Shown here in pieces: positions 1 to 7,125 of a stretch of DNA of 17,999 nt (position 1 is the first letter of the stretch; each line of letters starts with the position of its first letter). The DNA lies in contig JAITCX010000056.1 in NCBI GenBank assembly GCA_031282945.1, positions 1-17,999 of the forward strand, in the 5' to 3' direction. This DNA is from Elusimicrobiota bacterium (lineage in GTDB: Bacteria > Elusimicrobiota > Endomicrobiia > Endomicrobiales > Endomicrobiaceae). The position numbers and the translations under genes were made by a program. The notes under the pieces were generated by a model. It was given only the letters and a program-made list of their open reading frames with translations. It had not been told where the DNA came from and searched no databases.

Positions 1-758
<758 letters not shown>

Positions 759-1089
759 GCTTTTGTCTCCCTTTAAATTAAATATCCTTATGCAAATAAT
801 ATTAATTATACTTTAAAAATTGATAGGAATATATTTGGATATGCGCTTTTTTATACATAAGCTTTTTGTTTAAGAAAAATATTTTTTCACTTTAGATTTT
901 CATTTGTGCAACTCTCCTTAAATCCTCACGAGTTCATAAAAACATTAACATTTGAAAATTTTATTTATCTCAAAAGAGAAAATAAATTAAAAATGCTAAA
1001 ATAAAACTTAAATAATCCTAATTATTGTTATTTTAATATTAAAACATAGAAAGCGTATTTATTTTGCTTTTTAATTTAAAGGAGTTTGC
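759..1089. other. Divergent intergenic region between acyltransferase and waaA
   Basis: This 331-bp AT-rich stretch has no gene that I can support. It should hold the promoters of both flanking genes. At 960-988 an imperfect hairpin reads TTTATTTATCTC, then AAAA, then GAGAAAATAAA, with one bulged A. Its right part contains the motif CAAAAGAGAAA (971-981), which recurs at 6921 and 6952. A weak candidate waaA promoter is TTGTTA at 1025-1030 with TAGAAA at 1047-1052, spacing 16; I would not rely on it. No tRNA or other RNA gene is evident. Confidence 0.5.
805..810 (-). promoter_or_regulatory. Candidate -10 box for the acyltransferase gene
   Basis: A perfect TATAAT lies on the minus strand about 46 bases upstream of the acyltransferase start codon. 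No good -35 hexamer sits at the normal distance, so this is only a candidate. Confidence 0.35.
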
Positions 1090-2340
1090 ATGCGGGCAGT
1101 TTTTTTAGCGCTTTACAACTTCCTCTTTGCTTTTATAGGTTTAATTATATTTTTACCGGCTTTTATTTTTTCTAAAAGGATGAGGGCGGAGATTCCTTAC
1201 CATTTTAAAGAAAGGTTTGCAGGTTTTAAACGTTTTAAGAAAACAAAACAAAAAACTATTTGGTTTCATTGTTCCTCGCTTGGCGAGGCGCGTGCGGTAG
1301 AACCTCTCATCCATAAATTAAAAGATACTTTTGACATAGTTTTGACAACTAATACCAAAACAGGCAGACAATATGCTTCTAAAATAGAGGGCATTGCTTT
1401 TGTCTCCTTATTGCCATTTGACATTTATCCTTTAATGCTTAAAGCGGTAGATAAAATTTCGCCTGATTTATTAATTTTAGTTGAAACGGAACTCTGGGTT
1501 AGTTTGCTTTGCGCAAGCCGGGCAAAAAAAGTTCCAATTGCTATTGTCAATGCAAGGATGTCTGAAAAAACTTATAAAACTTATAAATTGTTTGGATTTT
1601 TCTGGAAACGTTTTATTGGATTGATAGATATCATTATGGCAAGAAGCGCTGACGATCTCCAAAGATTTAGCGCTTTTGGGGCGGGTAAGATTTGCGCCTG
1701 CATTAGCGGAAATATTAAATATGATAGAGATTTTTCTTGTGCGGCTGATAGAAAAGATTTCGGCATTGGCGTAGAGGATATAGTTTTTTGCGCCGGCAGC
1801 ACGAGAGAAGGCGAGGAAAAAGTTATAGCAAAAGTTTATAAACGCGTTAAACAAAAATATGAGGATATAAAATTTTTTCTCGTGCCGCGCCATATAAATA
1901 GAGTTGAACAAATAAAAGAAATATTAAATAGGGCTGGCATTTCTTTTTGTTTGTTTTCTCAAAAGAAGTTTAGCGCAAATTTTATTTTAGTGGATGTTTT
2001 CGGCATTTTGCAAAACCTCTATTCTATTGCAGATATTTGTTTTGTGGGCGGTTCAATTGCAAATAAAGGCGGGCAAAATCCAATAGAGCCGGCCGCTTAT
2101 GCAAAACCTGTTTTGTTTGGCAGGTATATGCAAAATTTTAAAACTGAATCTCAAATTTTACTGGATTACGGCGGCGCTTTAAAAGCTTCAACTGCCGTGG
2201 GGCTTTCGCGTCAAATTTTAAAGCTTTTAGCTGACAGAAACGCTCTTAAAGAAATGGGACAAAAGGCGGCGCAGGCTGTGCAATCGCAAAAAGGCGCAAT
2301 AACTTTAAGCGTAGAAAAAATTAAACAAATATTACTTTAA
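1090..2340 (+). CDS. waaA: 3-deoxy-D-manno-octulosonic acid transferase (Kdo transferase)
   Basis: WaaA (KdtA) transfers Kdo from CMP-Kdo to the lipid A precursor at the inner face of the cytoplasmic membrane. This is the first step of LPS core assembly. The 416-residue length fits the family. A single membrane anchor spans roughly residues 5-28. SLGE follows at 63-66, where E66 matches the family's catalytic glutamate. ETELW is at 132-136, NARMS at 154-158, SGNIKYD at 206-212 and AGSTREGEE at 235-243. The nucleotide-binding segment GGSIANKGGQNPIEP is at 320-334, with NF at 349-350. The ATG start has AAAGGAG nine to ten bases upstream. It is the first gene of a tight operon; the next gene begins 17 bases after its stop. 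Whether it adds one Kdo, two or more cannot be told from the sequence. Confidence 0.95.
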   Translation: MRAVFLALYNFLFAFIGLIIFLPAFIFSKRMRAEIPYHFKERFAGFKRFKKTKQKTIWFHCSSLGEARAVEPLIHKLKDTFDIVLTTNTKTGRQYASKIEGIAFVSLLPFDIYPLMLKAVDKISPDLLILVETELWVSLLCASRAKKVPIAIVNARMSEKTYKTYKLFGFFWKRFIGLIDIIMARSADDLQRFSAFGAGKICACISGNIKYDRDFSCAADRKDFGIGVEDIVFCAGSTREGEEKVIAKVYKRVKQKYEDIKFFLVPRHINRVEQIKEILNRAGISFCLFSQKKFSANFILVDVFGILQNLYSIADICFVGGSIANKGGQNPIEPAAYAKPVLFGRYMQNFKTESQILLDYGGALKASTAVGLSRQILKLLADRNALKEMGQKAAQAVQSQKGAITLSVEKIKQILL

Positions 2341-2357
2341 ATTTTACTGGAGATTAA

Positions 2358-4022
2358 ATGAATAGCAAATTTATTTCTAGCGCAATTTTTACTACTATGT
2401 TTTTGCTCAATAAAACCCTTAGAAAAAAATATTTAAATCCCACGGAGCGTTTCCCCGCTCAAGCAATTTATCCTTTTTGGCATGGGGATGAATTTTGCAT
2501 GCTTTTATGCAATAGTTATAACAATATTACTATCATGGTCAGCCTCTCAAATGACGGTCAAATCTTAAGCGAGATTTTAGAGAAGTTTGGCTATAATACA
2601 GTTAGAGGTTCTAGCAATAAAGGCGGCAGGCGCGCTTTAATAGAACTAATTAGAAAAACTAGACAGGGATCAAGCGTTGCTTTTGCATCTGATGGGCCGA
2701 AAGGGCCATACCATAAATTAAAAGAAGGGCCTATTTATGCCGCGCAAAAAACTGGTTTGCCGATTGTGCCGATAAGCGCTTCGGCAAAAAATAAAATCAT
2801 TTTAAAAAACTCTTGGGAGAAAGGGCGCATTCCTTTGCCGTTTTCAAAAGTTGTGCAAATTTGGGACGAGCCGATTTATGTAAGCCCCACAGACGATATA
2901 GCGCAAAAAGCTCTTTTTGTGGAACAAAAGCTCAATAGGCTTTTTGAGTTTACCGATAAATATTATTGGCAAAAAGATATCGCCAAATATTTGCAATGGC
3001 ATCCTTGTCCAAAAATTTTAATTGTTGCGCCAAGCAGATTGGGCGATATAATTTTTGCTTTGCCAGCCGTTAGTTCAATTCATAGGCGCTATCCCCATGC
3101 CAAAATTTCTTGGATAGTGGATGAACGCTGCAAAGAAATTTTAGAGGGTAATCCTATCCTTTCAAAAATTTTTGTATGGAATAGAAAAAACCGCAGTTTT
3201 AAATATTATCGTCATTTAACTAAAGAGCTGCGTTTGCAGAATTTTGATTTAAGCATAGATTTTTGCGGTCTTGCCAAATCCGCTTTTTTAGTGAAATTGG
3301 CAAATGCAAAATTTAAACTTGCTTCTTCCGCCACAAACGGCATGCGTGAACTTTCTTGGCTTATTTCAAAACAAATTAAAAATCCAGATCCAAACGCTCA
3401 TTGCATTTATAGGCATTTAGCGGTTGCAAAATATTTAAAAGCTCCTGAGATTATAGACTATCCAATAAACATTGATGCGGGCGCGCAAGCGGCCGTTTTA
3501 GATAAATTAAAAAATGTAGATATCAATAAACTTATCTTAATTCATCCGGGCGGCGGGTGGCTGTCAAGGAGATGGCCTTGTATAAATTTTGCACAGCTGG
3601 CGTCTAAAATTTCTGCTGAGCTTGGATATAAACTTGCGCTGGTGGGCGGCAAAGAGGGGGGGGCAAGCGAAAAGGGTTTAAATGAAGAAATCATTGCAAA
3701 TTCAACAGCGGATATTTTAGATCTGACGGGGAAACTCACATTAAAACAATTGTGCGCGGCATTTAAAATTTGCAAATTATTTATTGCAAATGAAGCGGGT
3801 CCTGCGCATATTGCGACAGCTCTAAATACGCCGACAGTTGCAATTTTAGGTCCGACCAATGCTTTGCGCACAGGTCCATGCGGCGCCAACACAACCATTA
3901 TTCAACATAAAGTTTCTTGTCAACCGTGCAGACGCCGCAATTGTAAAAATCCAATTTGCATACAGAGCATAAGCGTAGAGGAAGTGTTCGAGCAATGTTT
4001 AAAAAAGTTGGGCGCTAAATGA
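2358..4022 (+). CDS. Fusion: DUF374 lysophospholipid-type acyltransferase + GT9 heptosyltransferase
   Basis: One 554-residue frame carries two enzymes. Residues 1 to about 205 match the DUF374 branch of the LPLAT acyltransferases: FWHGDEF at 40-46 with H42 as the likely catalytic histidine, LSNDGQ at 63-68, VRGSSNKGGRRAL at 82-94, and SDGPKGP at 111-117. Such proteins often sit beside LPS genes and may replace LpxL-type secondary acyltransferases; the acceptor here is inferred. Residues from about 219 form an ADP-heptose:LPS heptosyltransferase-like GT9 domain: SRLGD at 226-230, HPGGGWLSRRWP at 396-407, and NEAGPAHIATALNTPT at 478-493. A cysteine cluster (C521, C524, C529, C534) near the C-terminus is common in GT9 proteins. 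The junction is continuous with no stop or frameshift. The ATG follows GGAG. The stop overlaps the next start as ATGA. Confidence 0.9.
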   Translation: MNSKFISSAIFTTMFLLNKTLRKKYLNPTERFPAQAIYPFWHGDEFCMLLCNSYNNITIMVSLSNDGQILSEILEKFGYNTVRGSSNKGGRRALIELIRKTRQGSSVAFASDGPKGPYHKLKEGPIYAAQKTGLPIVPISASAKNKIILKNSWEKGRIPLPFSKVVQIWDEPIYVSPTDDIAQKALFVEQKLNRLFEFTDKYYWQKDIAKYLQWHPCPKILIVAPSRLGDIIFALPAVSSIHRRYPHAKISWIVDERCKEILEGNPILSKIFVWNRKNRSFKYYRHLTKELRLQNFDLSIDFCGLAKSAFLVKLANAKFKLASSATNGMRELSWLISKQIKNPDPNAHCIYRHLAVAKYLKAPEIIDYPINIDAGAQAAVLDKLKNVDINKLILIHPGGGWLSRRWPCINFAQLASKISAELGYKLALVGGKEGGASEKGLNEEIIANSTADILDLTGKLTLKQLCAAFKICKLFIANEAGPAHIATALNTPTVAILGPTNALRTGPCGANTTIIQHKVSCQPCRRRNCKNPICIQSISVEEVFEQCLKKLGAK

Positions 4023-4966
4023 AAGTATTGATAATAAAACCGAGTTCTTTTGGCGATATTATTTGCGCGCTGGCTTGCGCTGATGCATTAAAACGTTCTT
4101 ATAAAAACGTTTCTATAAGCTGGGTTGTTTTTAAACAATGGAAGGACGTTTTGAAACTTTGTCCTGATATAGACGAGATAATTTCTTGGGATAGGTTGGG
4201 AGGATTAAAAGAATTTATAAGAGTTGTTAAGTTTTGCAGGCGGACAAAGTTTGATTATGTTTTTGATTTGCAGGGACTTTTGCGCACAGCGCTTTTAGCC
4301 AAATTTATAAAAGCGGAAAATAAATTCGGCGTTTCGGGCATGAAGGAAATGAGCCATATTTTAATAGAGGAAATTTATCCGCAAAATGCAAAAATAAATG
4401 CGACGCTTAGAAATTTGGAAACGATTCGTTTTGTTACAAAACAAAAATTTGATCCAAAAATTAATTTGAGAATTCCTGCCGATATTAAAGAAAAAGCCGA
4501 TAATATTTTATTGCAAAACGGCGTAAAAAATAATTTTATAGTTTTGCAACCTTTTGCGCGCGGCAAAGGAAAAGATTGGAGCGTGCAAAATTATAAAGAG
4601 CTAATAATTTTATTGCAAAAAAAATATCCGCATTTAGACATTGTTATTTTATCAACGGCAAAAGATTTTGGAAATTTTAAGGATTGCGGAGTTTTTGATT
4701 TATGCGGGCAGACAAATATTTTGGAATTGGCGGCAATTTTATCAAAGGCAAAAATTGCCATTGGAGCCGACACGGGATCCATGCATTTAGCTTGCGCTTT
4801 AAATACGCCGAGCGTTTTTATTTTTGGAGCTTCAAATATGATTGAAACATCGCCGTATATAGGTAAGTTTAGGCTTTTAGTTAACAAAAAAAATCATAGA
4901 GATATAAATAAAATTTCGCCTCAAGAAGTTTTTTGCCAAGCGCAAGAGTTTATAGAGCAATTATAA
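4019..4966 (+). CDS. GT9 family heptosyltransferase (WaaC-like)
   Basis: This 315-residue protein is a GT9 glycosyltransferase of the heptosyltransferase I/II type, adding L-glycero-D-manno-heptose to the Kdo-lipid A core in the cytoplasm. Visible motifs are PSSFGDI at 8-14 in the N-terminal Rossmann domain, DLQGLLRT at 83-90 (characteristic of the WaaC side of the family), LQPFARGKGKDW at 176-187, and the ADP-heptose-binding segment GADTGSMHLACALNTP at 249-264. Its start overlaps the previous stop by four bases, so translation is probably coupled. The first heptosyltransferase domain is in the fusion protein upstream, so the locus could build a two-heptose inner core. Which enzyme acts first is inferred only from the DLQG motif. 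The symbol waaC is plausible but not proven. Confidence 0.87.
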   Translation: MKVLIIKPSSFGDIICALACADALKRSYKNVSISWVVFKQWKDVLKLCPDIDEIISWDRLGGLKEFIRVVKFCRRTKFDYVFDLQGLLRTALLAKFIKAENKFGVSGMKEMSHILIEEIYPQNAKINATLRNLETIRFVTKQKFDPKINLRIPADIKEKADNILLQNGVKNNFIVLQPFARGKGKDWSVQNYKELIILLQKKYPHLDIVILSTAKDFGNFKDCGVFDLCGQTNILELAAILSKAKIAIGADTGSMHLACALNTPSVFIFGASNMIETSPYIGKFRLLVNKKNHRDINKISPQEVFCQAQEFIEQL

Positions 4967-4983
4967 AAATAAAGGAGCGCATT

Positions 4984-5661
4984 ATGGAATTTTTAATTGA
5001 CACAGCAAATCTGGAAGAAATAAAAAAAGGGATAAGGTTTTATCCAATTTCAGGACTTACGTCTAATCCCAGCATTTTAAAACGGGAAGGCAAAATAAAT
5101 TTTTTTGAGCATTTAAAAAAGATAAGAGAAATTATTACAGATAAACGGTCTTTGCATGTGCAGGTTATTGCAGAGGATGCCGACGGCATTTTAAAGGATG
5201 CAAAAGCTATTTTAAAAAATGTAGACAAAGATGTTTTTATAAAGATACCTGTGACGCCTGCGGGACTTTCAGCCATGCAAATTTTAAAACAAGAGGGCAT
5301 AAATGTTACGGCGACTGCGGTTTATAGTTTAATGCAAGGGTATTTAGCGCTTGCCTGCGGGGTAGATTATATTGTGGCATATTTTAACCGCATGGAAAAT
5401 TTAAATATTGAACCGACGAGCATTATAAGCGCTTTAAGTGAAAAAATTTATGGGGAAGGCCTTAAGTCAAAAGTTATGGGGGCAAGTTATAAAAATGTCA
5501 GGCAGGTCAACCAAAGTTTTGAAGCTGGGGCGTCAAGCGCCACGGTAGATTTATCAATTTTGGAAACTGTTTTTGCGATGCCTTCCATTTCCAAAGCGGT
5601 AAATGATTTTTCAAAAGACTGGGTTTCAGTGTTTGGCAATAAAACTATAGCTGAACTATAA
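4984..5661 (+). CDS. fsa: Fructose-6-phosphate aldolase / small transaldolase family
   Basis: This is a 225-residue TIM-barrel class I aldolase of the FSA/TalC family. The start is the ATG at 4984, preceded by AAAGGAG; a longer frame upstream only overlaps the previous gene. SGLTSNPS is at 23-30 and the Schiff-base lysine is K87 in FIKIPVT. Two positions that separate E. coli FsaA from small transaldolases, Gln59 and Tyr131, align with Q60 (HVQVIAED) and Y133 (VAYFNRM). This favours aldolase chemistry (fructose-6-phosphate to dihydroxyacetone plus glyceraldehyde-3-phosphate) over transaldolase chemistry. It is the last gene of the LPS core operon, 17 bases after the heptosyltransferase. A transaldolase there could supply sedoheptulose-7-phosphate, the precursor of ADP-heptose, so the active-site type matters. 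Family certain; reaction fairly likely. Confidence 0.85.
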   Translation: MEFLIDTANLEEIKKGIRFYPISGLTSNPSILKREGKINFFEHLKKIREIITDKRSLHVQVIAEDADGILKDAKAILKNVDKDVFIKIPVTPAGLSAMQILKQEGINVTATAVYSLMQGYLALACGVDYIVAYFNRMENLNIEPTSIISALSEKIYGEGLKSKVMGASYKNVRQVNQSFEAGASSATVDLSILETVFAMPSISKAVNDFSKDWVSVFGNKTIAEL

Positions 5662-5722
5662 ATTTTTTTGGTAGGGGCTTTTGTTTGCGGCTGTTTTTTC
5701 TGTTTATGTTTCTTGAATCTTG

Positions 5723-5904
5723 AGGGGCTTGGGAGGGCGGCGCAGTCGCCGCCCTCCCCTTTTAAAAAATCCGCTGACTGATGTAGCAGAGTTTTATTTT
5801 AATTTTAAAAATTATTTTTGCAATATTTAAAAAATTTAAACATTAATGAGCGGATTTTTTAAAAGGTTTTCGCCCGCGCAAAGCGCGGGCGAAAACAAGC
5901 CCCT
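5723..5904. repeat. Foldback element able to form a four-way junction
   Basis: Four perfect inverted repeats abut one another. The outer arm is AGGGGCTTG (5723-5731) with CAAGCCCCT (5896-5904). Hairpin 1 has a 12-bp stem (5731-5758). The middle arm is an 18-bp match (5758-5775 with 5849-5866) closing a 73-base AT-rich loop. Hairpin 2 is a 13-bp stem, TTTTCGCCCGCGC (5867-5879) with its complement (5883-5895), and an AAA loop. The arms share single bases at 5731 and 5758 and otherwise leave almost nothing unpaired. AGGGGCTT also occurs as a direct copy at 5673-5680. The shape recalls a MITE or REPIN, but family and mobility are unknown. Confidence 0.7.
5731..5765 (+). terminator. Rho-independent terminator of the waaA-fsa operon
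   Basis: A perfect 12-bp GC-rich stem, GGGAGGGCGGCG (5731-5742) and CGCCGCCCTCCC (5747-5758), closes a CAGT loop and is followed by CTTTT. It starts 70 bases after the fsa stop. The U-run is short. The hairpin is also one arm of the larger foldback structure at 5723-5904. Confidence 0.6.
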
Positions 5905-6133
5905 GACTTAGCGGTGAGAAATGAATTGTAGATTTTAGGAAAAGCCAAAAAAGATGGAGTTTTAAGTAATAACTTAACGATTTCAAAAAATAATTTTTAG
6001 GACGAGTGTTATTGCCGTTAAAAGATGAGTGGAAAATTTTTGTCTAATTGTTTTGCAAGATTGAGTCGCGCATAGCGAGCTGTTGTTAGGGAGTTGTGGG
6101 CTCCGATCTAGCAAAGTTGTGCAGTTATTTCTG

Positions 6134-6600
6134 TTGTTTTGTCGTTGCCGTTTGCTGTTGTTTTTGTCTTTGTCGCGTCGTACCCTTTCGGGCGTTCTTT
6201 TTATTTTTTAGTTTAGCGTAGTGGCAAAGCGCTTGGTCTTTACGAGAAATTTTTTTTATTGTTTTGTCGTTGCTGTTTGCTGTTGTCTTTGTTTTTGTCG
6301 TTATCGTGTCGTACTATTTCCCGCGCTCTTTTGGTTTTGCGGCGTAGCGGAGCGTAAGCGTTGTAGGCGAGAATTTTTTTGTTGTTTTGTCGTTGCTGTT
6401 TGCTGTTGTCTTTGTTTTTGTCGTTATCGTATCGTACTATTTCCCGCGCTCTTTTGGTTTTGCGGCGTAGCGGAGCGTAAGCGTTGCATACGAGAAATTT
6501 TTTATGTTGTTTTTGTCTTGTCGTACTTTCACCCGCGCTTTTTTTATTTTTTAGCCTAGCGAAAGCGGCAAAGCGCTTGGTCTTTACGAGAAATTTTTTT
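6134..6600. repeat. Mosaic tandem repeat, four units of about 94-125 bp
   Basis: Units begin with a TTGTTT..TGTC-rich segment at 6134, 6259, 6382 and 6507, so periods are 125, 123 and 125 bp with a shorter last unit to about 6600. Units 2 and 3 are nearly identical apart from a few bases at the end. Units 1 and 4 share a different second half, including a 34-base perfect direct repeat (6223-6256 and 6567-6600). All units end in a variant of CGAGAAATTTTTT. The first 40 or so bases of units 2 and 3 contain no A on the plus strand, a strong strand bias. No coding function is supported. Confidence 0.85.
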
Positions 6601-6754
6601 CGCCAAGAGGGCAAAGGAAACTGGAAGTTTCCTTTGCCCTCACCCAGGCGGGCGTGACAGTACAGACTGTTGTCTGTCACGTCAAAAGTAGAGTCGGCGC
6701 GGGGGCGAAAAAAATTTTCGCATGGCGCGTGGCTAAAAAATAAAAAATGAGCGC
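6535..6754. repeat. Nested palindromic element with internal hairpins
   Basis: The outer arms 6535-6556 and 6731-6754 are inverted copies, near GCGC-T7-A-T6-AGCC with a 2-base difference. Inside lies a perfect 14-bp pair, AAATTTTTTTCGCC (6591-6604) with its complement (6704-6717). Inside that are a perfect 15-bp hairpin, GAGGGCAAAGGAAAC (6607-6621) with 6627-6641, and an 8-bp stem, CGTGACAG (6653-6660) with 6674-6681. The left arm is inside tandem-repeat unit 4, so the palindrome and the tandem repeat share sequence. Confidence 0.75.
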
Positions 6755-6880
6755 AAAAAAAATATAAAGAGTTTGATAAAGAGAAAGGATGTTATGAACT
6801 TTCTATGAGAAAAAAATGAACTTTTAAAATGGACTTTAAGCGCTTGCACTTAATAAAAAATATAATAAAAAAATAAATAG

Positions 6881-6950
6881 AAAAGAGTTGAAAGAGAACC
6901 TTTTTCTGTTTCTCTTTTGCCAAAAGAGAAATAATTTCCAACTCTTTTTT
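6881..6950 (+). terminator. Two-stem hairpin with T-run: possible terminator or leader structure
   Basis: A 10-bp outer stem AAAAGAGTTG (6881-6890) pairs with CAACTCTTTT (6939-6948). It encloses a 10-bp inner hairpin TTTCTCTTTT (6909-6918) with AAAAGAGAAA (6922-6931), and TTTTTT ends the structure. TATAAT lies just upstream at 6861-6866. It could end a very short transcript or be a regulatory structure ahead of the ABC gene. The stems are AT-rich, so terminator strength is doubtful. Confidence 0.35.
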
Positions 6951-7014
6951 ACAAAAGAGAAATCATTTTTATCAACAACTTTTCAACATTATAAAGTTTT
7001 ACTCTTTTGCCAAC
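6909..7014. repeat. Clustered CAAAAGAGAAA motif copies
   Basis: CAAAAGAGAAA occurs on the plus strand at 6921-6931 and 6952-6962 and inverted at 6909-6919. CTCTTTTGCCAA is repeated at 6912-6923 and 7002-7013. The two direct copies extend to 17 bases with one mismatch. The same 11-mer is at 971-981 upstream of waaA. These may be binding sites for a regulator, or simply parts of hairpins in AT-rich DNA. Confidence 0.5.
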
Positions 7015-7058
7015 TTTTCGGATTATTTTTCATCATTGATTTTTAATTCTAAAAAAAA

Positions 7059-7089
7059 CAAGCGCAATGCTTGCTAGTTTTTGTATAAT
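7059..7089 (+). promoter_or_regulatory. Promoter region of the ABC-mprF-tilS operon
   Basis: A perfect -10 box TATAAT is at 7084-7089, about 37 bases before the GTG start at 7126. No consensus -35 is present. At the place where it should lie, an inverted repeat CAAGC-GCAAT-GCTTG (7059-7073) could be an operator or a weak terminator stem for upstream transcription. Confidence 0.5.
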
Positions 7090-7125
7090 AGAGAAGTGTA
7101 TCTTATATAAAGGAGAAACGGCGTT

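Larger units (their letters stand above)
5662..7125. other. Gene-free repeat-rich island between two operons
   Basis: This 1.46-kb stretch holds no gene I can support. From left to right it has a terminator that is part of a four-way foldback element (5723-5904), a featureless stretch (5905-6133), a four-unit mosaic tandem repeat (6134-6600), a nested palindrome overlapping its end (6535-6754), and AT-rich DNA with CAAAAGAGAAA motifs and a hairpin (6755-7083). It ends in the promoter and leader of the ABC ATPase gene. Two open frames across the tandem repeat, one per strand, look spurious because they simply repeat with the DNA unit. No tRNA-like or other known RNA is visible. Confidence 0.7.

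Noticed and set aside
1477..1911. A 144-codon minus-strand frame inside waaA
   Set aside because: It lies wholly within a well-supported gene on the other strand and has no recognisable motifs. Other such frames inside coding genes were dropped for the same reason.
6024..6074. A 16-codon ATG frame after 6020
   Set aside because: No ribosome-binding site, no hydrophobic or other recognisable feature, and in repeat-rich non-coding DNA.
6221..6559. A 112-codon plus-strand frame rich in Cys, Phe and Val over the same repeat
   Set aside because: It is the mirror case: an open frame imposed by the repeat period, with no family resemblance and no supported start.
6134..6600. The tandem repeat as a CRISPR array
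   Set aside because: Units of 94-125 bp differ only slightly and contain no short conserved repeats separated by unique spacers; no cas genes are near.
6240..6680. A 146-codon minus-strand frame with a repeated basic, Asn/Lys/Gln-rich peptide
   Set aside because: It exists because the 123-bp period is a multiple of three, so the frame stays open across two copies. The N-terminal part runs through a hairpin, there is no clear ribosome-binding site, and composition is low-complexity.
6844..6866. TTGCAC and TATAAT as a sigma-70 promoter
   Set aside because: The spacing is 11 bases, too short for a normal promoter; kept only as a weak part of the leader hypothesis.
6968..6980. TTATCAACA as a DnaA box and possible origin
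   Set aside because: One mismatch to the consensus, and no cluster of further boxes or neighbouring dnaA/dnaN; a single near-match in AT-rich DNA is expected by chance.
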